A stretch of 64,000 nt of DNA from Enterobacter asburiae (GCF_021440515.1 NZ_JAKCMV010000032.1:62001-126000), one strand, 5' to 3'; shown: positions 9,380 through 20,476, numbered from the stretch's first letter. The notes: generated from the sequence alone by a model not told the origin. Made by a program: numbers and translations.

Positions 9380-10341
9380 AACGCATGCTGCTGGCGCTGG
9401 TGCTGCTGATGTTATCCGGCGGCGGCTGGGCGGCGTGTACCGTCAGCACGGTGAACGCCTCGTTTGGCAGCGTCACCTCGTTTTCCCTGAGCGGCACCGG
9501 CGAGGTGGAAACCACCGGCACGCTGGTCGTGGCCTGCGATGCGGTGCTAAATCTGCTGACCAACGATTCGATCACCCTGAACTACACCAGCGCGTCGGTC
9601 TTCGCCAGCAGTCGCGCCACCATGAAACGCACCGATAACGCGACCGTTACCGACGTTATTCCCACCCGCCTGTGCGGCGTTTCCGGCTGCGGCGGCAGCA
9701 GCGAAGTGCAGATCGCCAAAGCCTATACCTGGAGCGGCAACACGCTGCTCGGGCTGCTCGGCGCAAAGCAGTACAACATTCCGCTCTATTTTCGCACCGT
9801 CGCCGGGCAAAACGTCACGGCGGGGCCGTATCAGGTGCTGCTGACCTTTAGCATCAACTACAGCGTCTGTTCCGTGGGCGCCGCCGGGCTGTGCCTGACG
9901 CCGCAAAACGGCACCGCGACTACCACCATCCTGCTCAACATGAACGTCACCAACGACTGTAGCGCCATGACCACCCCGGACGTGAATTTAAACAGCGCGC
10001 CGCTGGTGCAAAACTTCCCGACCATTTCGCAGGCCATCGCCGTCACCTGCACCAAGGGCAGCACCTACACCATAGGAATTAACAATGGTGCGAACGCGCT
10101 GAACAACGTTCGTCGTATGGCCTACGGCAGCAACTATATGAGCTACGACATCTATAAAGAGGCGACAACTAACCGCTGGGGCGGCAGCGGCAGCGAGCGC
10201 TGGGCCAGCGCCGCCTCGTCCCAGCTGAGCGCCGACGGGTTACTGCGCACCTTTAACTACACCGCCAAAGTCCTCACCAATCAGACCACGCCGCCCGCCG
10301 GGACCTATTCCGACACCCTGATCGTCGACGTCGCCTTCTGA
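9376..10341 (+). CDS. Csu-type tip subunit / adhesin (two spore coat U domains)
   Basis: A 321-residue secreted protein built of two spore coat U-like halves, as in CsuE tip adhesins. The signal peptide ends GGGWA and is followed by a cysteine-bearing first domain (to about residue 180). The second domain, with its own cysteines, ends SDTLIVDVAF. The GTG start overlaps the usher stop by 4 bp. In Acinetobacter the equivalent tip binds abiotic surfaces through hydrophobic loops; whether that holds here is inference. It ends 26 bp before the tar promoter, with no terminator seen between. Confidence 0.8.
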   Translation: MKRMLLALVLLMLSGGGWAACTVSTVNASFGSVTSFSLSGTGEVETTGTLVVACDAVLNLLTNDSITLNYTSASVFASSRATMKRTDNATVTDVIPTRLCGVSGCGGSSEVQIAKAYTWSGNTLLGLLGAKQYNIPLYFRTVAGQNVTAGPYQVLLTFSINYSVCSVGAAGLCLTPQNGTATTTILLNMNVTNDCSAMTTPDVNLNSAPLVQNFPTISQAIAVTCTKGSTYTIGINNGANALNNVRRMAYGSNYMSYDIYKEATTNRWGGSGSERWASAASSQLSADGLLRTFNYTAKVLTNQTTPPAGTYSDTLIVDVAF

Positions 10342-10367
10342 CGCCGCGCTTTTCCCTTTCGCAAATG

Positions 10368-10394
10368 TAAAGTTCCTGTGGTCTGTGCCGATAA
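10368..10394 (+). promoter_or_regulatory. Sigma-28 (FliA) class 3 promoter of tar
   Basis: The -35 element TAAAGTTC (10368-10375) and the -10 element GCCGATAA (10387-10394) leave 11 bp between the two octamers, the flagellar sigma-28 arrangement. It lies 31 bp before the tar start. It would let tar-tap-cheRBYZ be transcribed with the flagellar regulon despite the upstream fimbrial operon. Confidence 0.92.
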
Positions 10395-10425
10395 CACCGT
10401 TAATAAATCTCAAAGAAGGTGTTGT

Positions 10426-12093
10426 ATGTTGAACCGTATCCGCGTTGTCAGAATGCTTATGATGGTGCTGGTCATTTTCGCGCTTCTTCAGCTTATTTCC
10501 GGCGGCCTTTTTTTCTCATCGTTAAAACAAAACCAGGACAGCTTTGTCGCCTCTAACGATCTGCGCCTACAGCAGAGCGAACTGACCTCGACCTGGGATC
10601 TGATGCTGCAAACGCGTATTAACCTGAGCCGCTCGTCCGCGCGGATGATGATGGATCCGAACAACCAGCAGAGCAGCGCAAAAACCGACCTGCTGAAAAA
10701 TGCCCGCGCCACCCTGGCGGACGCGGCAAAACATTACGACGCCTTCAAGAAAATCACCCCGCAGCCTGCGATGGAGCAGGTAAGCCAGAACATTGACGAA
10801 AAATACAACGCCTACTTTGCCGGCCTGACGGAGCTTATCCAGTTCCTGGAGAGCGGCAATATGGACGCCTACTTCGCCCAGCCGACGCAGGGGATGCAAA
10901 ACGCCCTCGGCACGGCGCTCGGCGACTACGCCAAAGCCAGCAACGACCTCTATCACACCGCGTTTGCCGAAAGCCAGAACGACTACCGCTTCGCTAAGTG
11001 GCAGATGGCGGTACTGGCCCTGGCGCTGGTGATTGTGCTGGTGGCGGTATGGTACGGCATTCGCCATATCTTGCTGAATCCGCTCGGCCGCGTGATCGGC
11101 CATATCCGGGAGATTGCGGGCGGCGACCTGACCAAAACACTGACCGTGTCCGGGCGCAACGAAATTACCGAGCTGGCGAACAGCGTCGATCATATGCAGC
11201 GCTCGCTGATCGACACCGTCGCCAACGTGCGTGAAGGCACCGATGCCATCTACACCGGCACCAGCGAAATCGCGACGGGCAATAACGATCTCTCGTCGCG
11301 CACCGAACAGCAGGCCTCTGCCCTTGAAGAGACTGCCGCCAGCATGGAGCAGCTGACCGCCACCGTGAAGCAGAACGCCGACAACGCCCGTCAGGCGTCA
11401 AAACTGGCTGAAAGCGCCTCCGACACCGCCCAGCGCGGCGGTCGGGTGGTGGATGGCGTGGTGAAAACCATGCATGACATCGCCGACAGCTCGAAGAAGA
11501 TTGCCGACATTATCAGCGTAATCGACGGCATTGCCTTCCAGACCAACATTCTGGCGCTTAACGCCGCGGTGGAAGCCGCTCGCGCCGGGGAGCAGGGCCG
11601 CGGGTTTGCGGTAGTCGCCGGAGAGGTGCGCAACCTTGCCAGCCGCAGCGCCAACGCCGCGAAAGAGATCAAATCCCTGATTGAAGATTCCGTTTCCCGC
11701 GTTGATACCGGCTCCGTGCTGGTGGAGAGCGCCGGGGAAACCATGAATGACATCGTGAATGCCGTGACGCGCGTGACGGACATCATGGGTGAAATCGCCT
11801 CTGCATCGGATGAGCAGAGTCGTGGTATCGACCAGGTCGCCCTGGCGGTATCGGAAATGGATCGCGTGACGCAGCAAAACGCCGCGCTGGTGCAGGAGTC
11901 CGCCGCGGCGGCCGCTGCGCTGGAAGACCAGGCCAGCCGCCTCAAAATGGCTGTCTCGGCGTTCCGTCTTGCTTCAAAAAATACCAATACGGTCAGCCCG
12001 CGTGCCGTTTACAGCGAGCCAGCTTCAGCGCCGACTGCATCCCGCAGCCGCGCCGTGGTGACCGGACAAGATGAAAACTGGGAAACATTTTGA
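10426..12093 (+). CDS. tar: Methyl-accepting chemotaxis receptor Tar (aspartate)
   Basis: A 555-residue inner-membrane chemoreceptor. It has a first transmembrane helix near the N terminus, a four-helix periplasmic sensor to about residue 190, a second helix, HAMP, and the cytoplasmic signalling hairpin with the invariant tip [20 protein letters not shown] (about 380-400). Aspartate-binding residues of E. coli Tar are all kept: Arg64, Arg69, Arg73 and Thr154. It ends in NWETF, the tether for CheR and CheB. Start ATG 10426 has AAGG 6 nt upstream; the in-frame upstream codons cover the sigma-28 promoter and are unlikely to be translated. Confidence 0.95.
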   Translation: MLNRIRVVRMLMMVLVIFALLQLISGGLFFSSLKQNQDSFVASNDLRLQQSELTSTWDLMLQTRINLSRSSARMMMDPNNQQSSAKTDLLKNARATLADAAKHYDAFKKITPQPAMEQVSQNIDEKYNAYFAGLTELIQFLESGNMDAYFAQPTQGMQNALGTALGDYAKASNDLYHTAFAESQNDYRFAKWQMAVLALALVIVLVAVWYGIRHILLNPLGRVIGHIREIAGGDLTKTLTVSGRNEITELANSVDHMQRSLIDTVANVREGTDAIYTGTSEIATGNNDLSSRTEQQASALEETAASMEQLTATVKQNADNARQASKLAESASDTAQRGGRVVDGVVKTMHDIADSSKKIADIISVIDGIAFQTNILALNAAVEAARAGEQGRGFAVVAGEVRNLASRSANAAKEIKSLIEDSVSRVDTGSVLVESAGETMNDIVNAVTRVTDIMGEIASASDEQSRGIDQVALAVSEMDRVTQQNAALVQESAAAAAALEDQASRLKMAVSAFRLASKNTNTVSPRAVYSEPASAPTASRSRAVVTGQDENWETF

Positions 12094-12137
12094 CTGACAT
12101 TTAAACCGCGGCTGCTGGCCGCTTGATGGGAGCGTGG

Positions 12138-13739
12138 ATGTTAAATCGTATTCGTATCTCGACCACACTGTTTTTGATTCTGATCCTTTGTGGTGTGTTG
12201 CAGGTTGGCAGTAACGGGTTGTCTTTTTGGGCGTTTCGCGATGGCTATCAGAATTTGCAGGAAGTTGAGGCGAGTAACCAACAGCGCTCCGCACTGGCAC
12301 AGACGCGTGCCGTACTGTTGCAGGCCAGTACCGCGCTGAACAAGGCGGGGACCTTAACCGCGCTGAGCTATCCGCCGGACGATATCAAAGCGCTGATGGT
12401 GACGGCGCGCGACAGCCTGAAGCAGGCGGACGCGCAGTTTAAAGCCTTCACCTCGCAGGGGGCGGTCAGCGAACACGGCAAGGCGCTGAAGGCGGCGATG
12501 AAGAAGAATTTTGACCAGTGGCATACCGACCTTGAGCACCAGGCGACCTGGCTTGAAAACAACCAGCTGTCCGACTTCCTGACCGCGCCGGTGCAGGATT
12601 CCCAGGCGGCGTTTGACGGCAGCTTTAACACCTGGCAGCAGGACATCAACACCTCTGTGGAGCGCGCGGGCCAGAGCAGCCGGAAAAGCTACCACATGTC
12701 CGGCGTGATTTTTGCCGTGATGGTGATCCTCGCCGCGCTGCTGACCGGGGCGGCGCTGTGGTGGTCGCGCAGGATGATTGTCCAGCCGCTGGCCATCATC
12801 AGCAGCCACTTTGACAGCATCGCGAAGGGCAACCTGGCGCGTCCGGTGGCGGTCTACGGCAAGAACGAGATTTCAGCGATTTTTGCCAGCCTGAAGGCCA
12901 TGCAGGGATCGCTGCGCGAAACGGTGACCGACGTGCGCCAGGGCAGTTACGCTATGCACACCGGGATCTCTGAAATTGCCGCAGGCAATAACGATCTCTC
13001 TTCGCGCACCGAGCAGCAGGCGGCGTCGCTGGCGCAGACGGCGGCGAGCATGGAGCAGCTGACCGCGACGGTCAGTCAGAACGCCGACAACGCGCGTCAG
13101 GCGTCCGACCTGTCAAAACAGGCGGCGATGACGGCGAAACGCGGGGGCGATCAGGCTTCCCACGTGGCGAGCACCATGCAGGAGATTGCCGCCAGCTCGC
13201 AGAAAATTGGCGACATCATTAGCGTGATTGACGGTATCGCCTTCCAGACCAACATCCTGGCGCTGAACGCGGCGGTAGAGGCGGCGCGCGCGGGCGAGCA
13301 GGGTCGCGGCTTTGCGGTGGTGGCGGGTGAAGTGCGTAACCTGGCAAGCCGCAGCGCCAACGCGGCGAAAGAGATTAAGGGGCTGATTGAAGAGTCGGTC
13401 TCCCGCGTGGAGCAAGGCTCGGCGCTGGTGGATACGGCGGCAAAAACCATGACCGAGATCGTGACGTCAGTGACGCGCGTTAACGACATCATGGGCGAAA
13501 TCGCCTCGGCGTCCGACGAACAGCGTCGCGGCATCGAGCAGGTGGCCCAGGCGGTCAGCCAGATGGATCAGGTGACGCAGCAGAACGCCTCGCTGGTGGA
13601 AGAGGCGGCGGCAGCCACCGACCAGCTGGCAAACCAGGCGGATCATCTTACCGGTCTGGTGGCGGTATTTAACGTCAACGAGCAGGTTGAAGCAGTAACA
13701 GAAGTCGGGCGGTCGCAGGCCGTGCCAGTTGTATCCTGA
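12138..13739 (+). CDS. tap: Methyl-accepting chemotaxis receptor Tap-like
   Basis: A 533-residue receptor closely matching E. coli Tap, which senses dipeptides through the periplasmic dipeptide-binding protein and also pyrimidines. It has two transmembrane helices around a periplasmic domain, HAMP and the conserved signalling tip shared with Tar. The C terminus is VPVVS, without the NWETF tether, so its methylation depends on helper receptors such as Tar, as for E. coli Tap. Start ATG 12138 follows GGAG with a 5-nt spacer and matches the E. coli N terminus. Confidence 0.92.
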   Translation: MLNRIRISTTLFLILILCGVLQVGSNGLSFWAFRDGYQNLQEVEASNQQRSALAQTRAVLLQASTALNKAGTLTALSYPPDDIKALMVTARDSLKQADAQFKAFTSQGAVSEHGKALKAAMKKNFDQWHTDLEHQATWLENNQLSDFLTAPVQDSQAAFDGSFNTWQQDINTSVERAGQSSRKSYHMSGVIFAVMVILAALLTGAALWWSRRMIVQPLAIISSHFDSIAKGNLARPVAVYGKNEISAIFASLKAMQGSLRETVTDVRQGSYAMHTGISEIAAGNNDLSSRTEQQAASLAQTAASMEQLTATVSQNADNARQASDLSKQAAMTAKRGGDQASHVASTMQEIAASSQKIGDIISVIDGIAFQTNILALNAAVEAARAGEQGRGFAVVAGEVRNLASRSANAAKEIKGLIEESVSRVEQGSALVDTAAKTMTEIVTSVTRVNDIMGEIASASDEQRRGIEQVAQAVSQMDQVTQQNASLVEEAAAATDQLANQADHLTGLVAVFNVNEQVEAVTEVGRSQAVPVVS

Positions 13740-13758
13740 ATGTGATTAAGAAGGCGCT

Positions 13759-14625
13759 ATGACATCACCCACGCCCTCAGGGCAAACGTCATTATTGTTA
13801 CAGATGACACAGCGCCTCGCGCTGTCCGACGCGCATTTTCGCCGGATATGTCAGTTAATCTACCAGCGTGCGGGGATCGTGCTTGCGGATCATAAGCGAG
13901 ACATGGTCTACAACCGTCTGGTGCGTCGCCTGCGCACGCTGGGGCTGGACGATTTTGGTCGCTACCTGAGTATGCTCGAAGCGAACCAGAACAGCGCCGA
14001 ATGGCAGGCATTTATTAACTCGTTGACCACTAACCTGACGGCGTTTTTCCGCGAAGGGCACCACTTCCCGGTGCTGGCGGAACACGCGCGCCGTCGCACC
14101 GGGGAGTACCGCGTCTGGAGCGCGGCGGCCTCGACCGGTGAGGAGCCATACTCGCTGGCAATCACGTTAGCCGACACCCTCGGTATGGCGCCGGGTCGCT
14201 GGAAAGTTTACGCCAGCGACATCGACACCGAGGTGCTGGAGAAGGCCCGTAACGGCGTTTATCGCCAGGACGAACTCAAAACCCTGTCGCCACAGCAGCT
14301 ACAGCGTTACTTCATGCGGGGAACAGGCCCGCACGAAGGGCTGGTGCGCGTGCGTCAGGAGCTGGCGAACTGCGTGGAGTTCGCGCCCGTCAACCTGCTG
14401 GACAAGCAGTACAACGTTCCGGGGCCGTTTGACGCTATTTTTTGCCGTAACGTGATGATCTATTTTGATAAAACGACGCAGCAGGAGATCCTGCGCCGCT
14501 TTGTTCCGCTGCTCAAGCCGGACGGTTTACTGTTTGCCGGGCACTCGGAAAACTTTAGCAACCTCGCGCGCGAATTTAGCCTGCGTGGGCAGACGGTATA
14601 TGCGCTGAGTAAGGAAAAAGCATGA
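13759..14625 (+). CDS. cheR: Chemoreceptor glutamate methyltransferase CheR
   Basis: CheR uses S-adenosylmethionine to methylate receptor glutamates for adaptation. The 288 residues comprise an N-terminal helical domain (to about 90) and a methyltransferase domain with [12 protein letters not shown] in the cofactor site and the segment [10 protein letters not shown]. It would dock on the NWETF tail of Tar. The stop codon overlaps the cheB start by 4 bp (ATGA). Confidence 0.97.
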   Translation: MTSPTPSGQTSLLLQMTQRLALSDAHFRRICQLIYQRAGIVLADHKRDMVYNRLVRRLRTLGLDDFGRYLSMLEANQNSAEWQAFINSLTTNLTAFFREGHHFPVLAEHARRRTGEYRVWSAAASTGEEPYSLAITLADTLGMAPGRWKVYASDIDTEVLEKARNGVYRQDELKTLSPQQLQRYFMRGTGPHEGLVRVRQELANCVEFAPVNLLDKQYNVPGPFDAIFCRNVMIYFDKTTQQEILRRFVPLLKPDGLLFAGHSENFSNLAREFSLRGQTVYALSKEKA

Positions 14626-15671
14626 GTAAAATCAGGGTATTGTCTGTCGATGATTCGGCGCTGATGCGCCAGATCATGACTGAAATTATCAATAGCCACA
14701 GCGATATGGAGATGGTGGCGACGGCGCCGGATCCGCTGGTCGCGCGGGATTTAATTAAAAAATATAACCCCGACGTGCTGACGCTGGATGTCGAAATGCC
14801 GCGCATGGATGGCATCGATTTCCTGGAAAAATTAATGCGCCTGCGCCCGATGCCGGTGGTGATGGTCTCCTCCCTGACCGGGAAAGGCTCGGAAATCACC
14901 CTGCGCGCGCTGGAGCTGGGGGCGGTAGATTTTGTCACCAAGCCGCAGCTGGGCATTCGCGAAGGGATGCTGGCCTACAGCGAGATGATCGCCGATAAGA
15001 TCCGCACCGCATCTCGGGCGAAACTCGCCGCGCACAAACCGACGGCAGCCCCGACAGCGCTCAAGGCCGGGCCGCTGCTCAGCTCGGAAAAATTGCTGGT
15101 GATCGGCGCGTCAACGGGCGGAACAGAGGCAATTCGCCATGTACTCCAGCCATTGCCGCTCTCAAGTCCGGCTATTCTGATCACCCAGCATATGCCGCCG
15201 GGCTTTACCCGCTCGTTCGCGGAGCGTCTTAACAAGCTGTGTCAAATCAGCGTGAAAGAGGCGGAAGACGGCGAGCGCGTGCTGCCCGGACATGCGTATA
15301 TCGCGCCGGGTGACAAGCATATGGAGCTGGCGCGCAGCGGGGCGAACTATCAAATCAAAATTCATGACGGGCCGCCGGTTAACCGGCACCGTCCGTCGGT
15401 GGATGTGCTGTTTCATTCGGTGGCGAAACATGCGGGGCGCAACGCCGTTGGGGTGATCCTGACGGGGATGGGCAACGACGGAGCCGCAGGAATGCTAGCG
15501 ATGCACCAGGCTGGCGCCTGGACGATTGCGCAGAATGAAGCAAGTTGTGTGGTGTTCGGCATGCCGCGCGAGGCCATCAATATGGGTGGCGTGAGCGAAG
15601 TGGTCGATCTTAGCCAGGTAAGCCAGCAGATGCTGGCGAAAATCAGTGCCGGACAGGCAATACGTATTTGA
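14622..15671 (+). CDS. cheB: Chemoreceptor methylesterase/deamidase CheB
   Basis: CheB removes receptor methyl groups and deamidates receptor glutamines when activated by CheA. The 349-residue protein has a receiver domain with phospho-acceptor Asp56 ([11 protein letters not shown]), a linker, and a methylesterase domain whose catalytic Ser, His and Asp lie in [19 protein letters not shown] and [11 protein letters not shown]. Translation is coupled to cheR by a 4-bp overlap. Confidence 0.97.
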   Translation: MSKIRVLSVDDSALMRQIMTEIINSHSDMEMVATAPDPLVARDLIKKYNPDVLTLDVEMPRMDGIDFLEKLMRLRPMPVVMVSSLTGKGSEITLRALELGAVDFVTKPQLGIREGMLAYSEMIADKIRTASRAKLAAHKPTAAPTALKAGPLLSSEKLLVIGASTGGTEAIRHVLQPLPLSSPAILITQHMPPGFTRSFAERLNKLCQISVKEAEDGERVLPGHAYIAPGDKHMELARSGANYQIKIHDGPPVNRHRPSVDVLFHSVAKHAGRNAVGVILTGMGNDGAAGMLAMHQAGAWTIAQNEASCVVFGMPREAINMGGVSEVVDLSQVSQQMLAKISAGQAIRI

Positions 15672-15682
15672 CTCAGGAGTAG

Positions 15683-16078
<396 letters not shown>

Positions 16079-16088
16079 GGTGATGGAA

Positions 16089-16733
16089 ATGTTGCAACCT
16101 GCTATGAAACCCGTTGAAGAACACTCGCCGAGCGACATCATTGCCCGCATCGGCAGCCTCACGCGTATGCTGCGCGACAGCCTGCGTGAGCTGGGGCTGG
16201 ATCAGGCCATCGCGGAAGCGGCAGAAGCCATTCCTGATGCCCGCGATCGTCTGGACTATGTGGTGCAGATGACCGCTCAGGCGGCCGAACGCGCGCTGAA
16301 CAGCGTTGAGGCCTCGCAGCCGCACCAGGACGCGATGGAGAAGGGGGCAAAAACCCTGAGCAAGCGCTGGGACGAGTGGTTTGAAAACCCGATCGAGCTG
16401 GCGGATGCCCGCGAGCTGGTCACCGATACCCGTCAGTTCCTGGGTGACGTGCCGGGCCATACCAGCTTCACCAACGCCCAGCTGCTGGACATCATGATGG
16501 CGCAGGATTTCCAGGACCTTACTGGCCAGGTTATCAAGCGCATGATGGATGTGATCCAGGAGATTGAGCGTCAGCTGCTGATGGTGCTTCTGGAGAACAT
16601 CCCGGAACCGGCGGCGCGTCCGAAGCGCGAGAACGAAAGCCTGCTCAACGGCCCGCAGCTCGACGCGACCAAAGCGGGCGTGGTGGCGAGCCAGGATCAG
16701 GTGGACGATCTGCTGGACAGCCTCGGTTTCTGA
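16089..16733 (+). CDS. cheZ: CheY-P phosphatase CheZ
   Basis: CheZ speeds removal of phosphate from CheY. From ATG 16089 the protein is 214 residues, the E. coli length, with catalytic Asp143 and Gln147 in QDFQDLTGQ and the CheY-binding tail [12 protein letters not shown]. This start is preferred over GTG 16080 and ATG 16083 because GAGGT (16077-16081) is then 7 nt upstream and residue numbering matches. It is the last gene of the tar-cheZ operon. Confidence 0.96.
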   Translation: MLQPAMKPVEEHSPSDIIARIGSLTRMLRDSLRELGLDQAIAEAAEAIPDARDRLDYVVQMTAQAAERALNSVEASQPHQDAMEKGAKTLSKRWDEWFENPIELADARELVTDTRQFLGDVPGHTSFTNAQLLDIMMAQDFQDLTGQVIKRMMDVIQEIERQLLMVLLENIPEPAARPKRENESLLNGPQLDATKAGVVASQDQVDDLLDSLGF

Positions 16734-16745
16734 CGGCTAATACTT

Positions 16746-16779
16746 ACCCTCAGGCTGCTGGCGCAGCCTGAGGGTGGTT
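16746..16779. terminator. Terminator hairpin between cheZ and the fimbrial adhesin gene
   Basis: A perfect 12-bp stem (16746-16757 with 16764-16775) around a 6-base loop, followed by GGTTTTAA. It separates two converging operons and may stop transcription from both sides. Confidence 0.8.
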
Positions 16780-17925
16780 TTAACGCAGCTCCATTTTTAC
16801 CGTCATATTCCCTTCAAACGCCCCTGCGGCGGGTCTCTTGGCCGTGGTACTTACCGGGGCCGCCTGCAACTGAATTTTGCCATTGCCCTGTTCGTCAAGG
16901 TTGACGTCAAACTCCACGCTGCCGTCCAGAATCACGTCTTTGCTACCCTGAAAGATCCTGACGCCCAGATCGTCGCGGTTAAGCATTTTACCGATCAGCC
17001 CGTCGCTGCCTTCGGCTATCCCGTGGTCGGCGGTCAGAGACAGTTTGATTTTGTCGTCATTGCCGACCGCTGAACCATCGCAGTGCCAGGAGATATCGAC
17101 ATCTTTTAGCGCAAAGCCCTTCGGCGGCTGGCCTTTAGTGACAAAGTTATTGGTCACCAGATTGCCAAAATCCACCTCAATGGTGCTGCCGGCGTTAATC
17201 ACGCAGTTGAGCGGGGCGCTAAGCACGCCGCTGAAATAGATGTTCGATACATGCTGGGCGTAGGTGAGATTACAGCTGCCGCCGGTGCCGAAATAGAGGC
17301 AGGCGTAGTTTTGCACCACCAGCGTCGGGGGAATGACCTCTTCACCCAGGATCGGTTTTTTGACGTAAAAGGTCATACTCATGACGTTCCATTTGAAACG
17401 TCGTTTGACGGTGGTTCCCCCGTTGGGACGCGTTGCGTCGCTACAGACGCTTGCTACGCCCTCCGCATATTTCAAATTTTCTATGAGCTTAGGGCGTAAG
17501 CTCACTGGCGTCGGATAGTTATTAATTTTCAGACCAAAAATTCCCGACCCGTCCGGGGAGTTAATTGCGTCGCTGTAGCCCTCAACGTCAATATCAACAT
17601 TTTCAGTGAGATAACCATAGCCACTTATGCCAGCACTTAACGGGCTTGAGGCGAGGGTTAATTCGTAAACCGTACTGCTGGCGAATATATTCGACGGGCA
17701 GTCGCAGGAGGCGGTGAGTTCGCCGCCGCTGCCGACAATGTGATCGGAGATCATCAGCGACCGATTTGCCACGTTTTCGGTGGTAGAAAGCTCGCGGGAA
17801 AATTGCGCCGCGTAGTCAGGCGTAGATTTAAAGCAGTTCTTCAGCGTGGTCACTGCCGCCTGTCCCTGTGTGGCCGACAGGCAGGAGGCAAAAGCAATAA
17901 CGCGCAGTGAGGGTTTAAGGTTCAC
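16780..17925 (-). CDS. Putative two-domain fimbrial tip adhesin
   Basis: Promoter-distal gene of the second fimbrial operon. From GTG 17925 (CGGAG about 8 nt upstream) it gives 381 residues with a signal peptide ending TQGQA; longer in-frame extensions would translate out-of-frame usher sequence. The N-terminal half (about 25-220) is a cysteine-rich receptor-binding-like domain that I do not recognise. The C-terminal half looks like a pilin domain (FSGVLSAPLNC, VDFGNLVTNNF) ending in an alternating strand, GNMTVKMELR. Eight cysteines are present in the mature protein. It overlaps the usher by 11 bp. The binding target is unknown. Confidence 0.75.
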   Translation of the reverse strand: MNLKPSLRVIAFASCLSATQGQAAVTTLKNCFKSTPDYAAQFSRELSTTENVANRSLMISDHIVGSGGELTASCDCPSNIFASSTVYELTLASSPLSAGISGYGYLTENVDIDVEGYSDAINSPDGSGIFGLKINNYPTPVSLRPKLIENLKYAEGVASVCSDATRPNGGTTVKRRFKWNVMSMTFYVKKPILGEEVIPPTLVVQNYACLYFGTGGSCNLTYAQHVSNIYFSGVLSAPLNCVINAGSTIEVDFGNLVTNNFVTKGQPPKGFALKDVDISWHCDGSAVGNDDKIKLSLTADHGIAEGSDGLIGKMLNRDDLGVRIFQGSKDVILDGSVEFDVNLDEQGNGKIQLQAAPVSTTAKRPAAGAFEGNMTVKMELR

Positions 17926-20467
17926 GGACAGTCTCCGGTTGGCAAGGCACGGTAAGAAGGCGAATACCGGCTTTATTCGCAGGTTGCTTAAGTTCATCAA
18001 GGGAGAGCATGGCAACGCAGCGCTGGTCGGGCTTATCGCCCCACTGGACCGAGAGTCGGGTATCGCCACGAAGGCCTGCCAGGTAGAGCGTTCCGGTATC
18101 GTCAACGATGCCGGAGAGGGTCTGATCTTCGCTGGTGGCAACGGCGCCAAACGGCACAATGCCGCCGCGAGGACGGGTCAAGGTTGCCATGATCCGGTAG
18201 CCGACTTTGGCATCAAAGGTCGCCCGCACCGCCGCGTTGCGGGTGGGGATCACCGTGACCGCCGTGTCCGTGGTATCGACATCAGGCGGCAGCGTTGTGG
18301 TATCCACGCGAATGGTATTCTCCTGATACGGCGTCAGCGACGGGATCACCGCATTGCCCAGCCAGTCGGTCTGAATACCCCGCTGGTTCAGGAAGCGAAC
18401 GCCGGATGCGCCATTGGTATTTATGACGGCAAACTGGCTGCCCAGTGGCTGAGACAACGTTACCCCGTGCGGGTGCGCCACAATCGCGCCGCTGGCACCG
18501 TAGCTCAGCTGGCTGTTGTTTTCAGACGAGGTGAAATACCCGGCGTTCAGGTTGGCATAGCGGGAGCGATAGGTGCCATACAGGCTACTGCTGTTGACCC
18601 CTTCATCCCCGGTGCGGCTCTGCTGAAGCGCGTAGCTCATGCGCTCGTCCTCAAGCAGGGTGCCGTTGATGCCGAGGCTCTGGCTGGTGCCGCCGCTTTT
18701 GCTGTTGCTGAGGTTATAGCTGCTCCAGGCGCGCGGCAGCCAGCGGCTCAGCGGCACGCTCAGGCCAAACGACACCCGGCTGTCTTTGCTTTCATCCCCC
18801 GCTCTGCTGTAGGTCCACGCCAGGTGCAGATTCACCCCGCTTATCACCGTGTTAAACCCGGCGGATAGGCTGCGCTCCCGCTCGGAGGTGCCCCAGTAAT
18901 CCTGCTGGTAGCCGTTCAGATAGAAACTGCTGCCCCACAGCGACTGGCTGATGCTGGCCTGAATACGGTTGCGCTTGTTGTAGCGGAACGACCAGTTGAC
19001 GTCCTGTGCGTCATACTTTTGGTTGGCGTCCTCAAAGCTGTAGTAGCCCTGCGTAGAGTACCGGTAGCTGGCGAGCGTAAAGTTGGTATCCGTGGTGTCA
19101 ATTTTGCCCGAATAGAGCAGGCGATAAGAGCTGCCGCTGCTGCTGACGTCGTTATCCAGCCGGGCTTTAGCGAAGGTGACATCCGCTGAGAGGGAGCCTA
19201 ACGGGCCAAGCGAGATCCCGGCACCGGTATTACCCGCATGGTATTTTTCTGACGCCGTCACGCCGCCGAACAGGGTCAGGATATTATTCACACCGTAGAT
19301 GAGACTGCCCTGGGCAAACAGAGGCTCGTTGTGGCTGTCGTCGCCGTTCGCCCGGTAGCGCGCGGCGGTGACTTCGTACTTCATATGCCCCTGACGCTGC
19401 ATAACCGCCACGCTGGAGTAGGGCTGAATAAAGCGATGCTCGGTCCCGTCCGCCTCTTTGATCGTGACCTCAAGATCGCCGCTGTTGGTGGTGGAGTACA
19501 GATCGGTTATTTCAAACGCACCGGGCGCCACGTTCTTCTGATAAATCAGATAGCCGTTCTGGCGCACGGAGACTTCGGCGTTTGAGCTGGCGATCCCGCG
19601 GATCGTCGGGGCGAATCCGCGCTGGCTGTAGGGCAGCATTTGCTCGTCAGAGGCAATGTTGACCCCGCGATATTGCAGGCTGTCGAAGACGTCACCGCGC
19701 GTACTGTTTTCCCCGGCGGTGAACTGCGCCCGGAGCAGGTCGAGGTCGTGCTGTATAAAGGTGCTGATGTTTTCCCATGAATTCTTTTCTGACGTCTGGC
19801 TCCAGGTTGAGTAGTTACGCACCCGCCATCCGCCCGCATTGATGCCGCTGCGCAGGTTCAGGTACTGGCTTGAGGTATTGATACTCTTGTTGCTGCTCTG
19901 GATGCCGGAGAAGGCGTAGTCCGTGAACATTACCGGCACGCCGTCGTCCCAGAGGGCAGGGTCAATATACCCGCGGCTGACGTCGTTGATGGCCGCCTGC
20001 GGGATGCTGACCTTCAGCGTCAGGGTCGAGAACTCAAGCGTTGCGCTCGCCAGAGGAATGTAGTGGCCGATAAGCTCAGGAATGGGTTCACTGGCCGGCA
20101 GAGCGGCCAGCGTCGGAAAGTTATCGACCTTAACGCCCCACTGGCGCAGCATCAGCGGCGTGAGCTGCGGCTGAAGCTGGCCGTCCGGGCCGTTGAAGTA
20201 GGTCAGCGTGACGTCGTCCAGCCGGGTTTCGTTAAGCTTGATGCGGGATGGATAGCGTCCGGGCAGCTGCGCGTTGGATTTTGAAAACAGCGAGAGATCG
20301 ATATCTGGCTGCGCAAGGGCACCGCCTTCCAGAGAAGACGGTGAGAAATAATACTCCCTGGCACGGGCCTGCGTGGAAGCAACAATCGCGAGGGCAACCA
20401 GTACGCTGACGCGCAGCGGTACAGGCAGCGTAAACCGTCGACAACCGGGCTTCGATTTAAACATCAT
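17915..20467 (-). CDS. Fimbrial outer-membrane usher (FimD/PapC type)
   Basis: An 850-residue usher of the classical family, unlike the Csu-type usher at 6995-9379. The signal region ends near TQARA, followed by EYYFSPSSLEGG, the usual N-terminal domain opening. Recognisable segments are FTDYAFSG, the plug region VAPGAFEITDLYST, and the C-terminal cysteine pair CVAMLSL...LTVPC. It would assemble the subunits encoded beside it. It starts 9 bp after the chaperone gene and overlaps the adhesin gene. Confidence 0.93.
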   Translation of the reverse strand: MMFKSKPGCRRFTLPVPLRVSVLVALAIVASTQARAREYYFSPSSLEGGALAQPDIDLSLFSKSNAQLPGRYPSRIKLNETRLDDVTLTYFNGPDGQLQPQLTPLMLRQWGVKVDNFPTLAALPASEPIPELIGHYIPLASATLEFSTLTLKVSIPQAAINDVSRGYIDPALWDDGVPVMFTDYAFSGIQSSNKSINTSSQYLNLRSGINAGGWRVRNYSTWSQTSEKNSWENISTFIQHDLDLLRAQFTAGENSTRGDVFDSLQYRGVNIASDEQMLPYSQRGFAPTIRGIASSNAEVSVRQNGYLIYQKNVAPGAFEITDLYSTTNSGDLEVTIKEADGTEHRFIQPYSSVAVMQRQGHMKYEVTAARYRANGDDSHNEPLFAQGSLIYGVNNILTLFGGVTASEKYHAGNTGAGISLGPLGSLSADVTFAKARLDNDVSSSGSSYRLLYSGKIDTTDTNFTLASYRYSTQGYYSFEDANQKYDAQDVNWSFRYNKRNRIQASISQSLWGSSFYLNGYQQDYWGTSERERSLSAGFNTVISGVNLHLAWTYSRAGDESKDSRVSFGLSVPLSRWLPRAWSSYNLSNSKSGGTSQSLGINGTLLEDERMSYALQQSRTGDEGVNSSSLYGTYRSRYANLNAGYFTSSENNSQLSYGASGAIVAHPHGVTLSQPLGSQFAVINTNGASGVRFLNQRGIQTDWLGNAVIPSLTPYQENTIRVDTTTLPPDVDTTDTAVTVIPTRNAAVRATFDAKVGYRIMATLTRPRGGIVPFGAVATSEDQTLSGIVDDTGTLYLAGLRGDTRLSVQWGDKPDQRCVAMLSLDELKQPANKAGIRLLTVPCQPETVREP

Positions 20468-20476
20468 GCAGCAAAA

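Noticed and set aside
17926..18159. N-terminal extension of the fimbrial tip adhesin
   Set aside because: The extension is out-of-frame usher sequence; GTG 17925 has a ribosome-binding site and opens a proper signal peptide.
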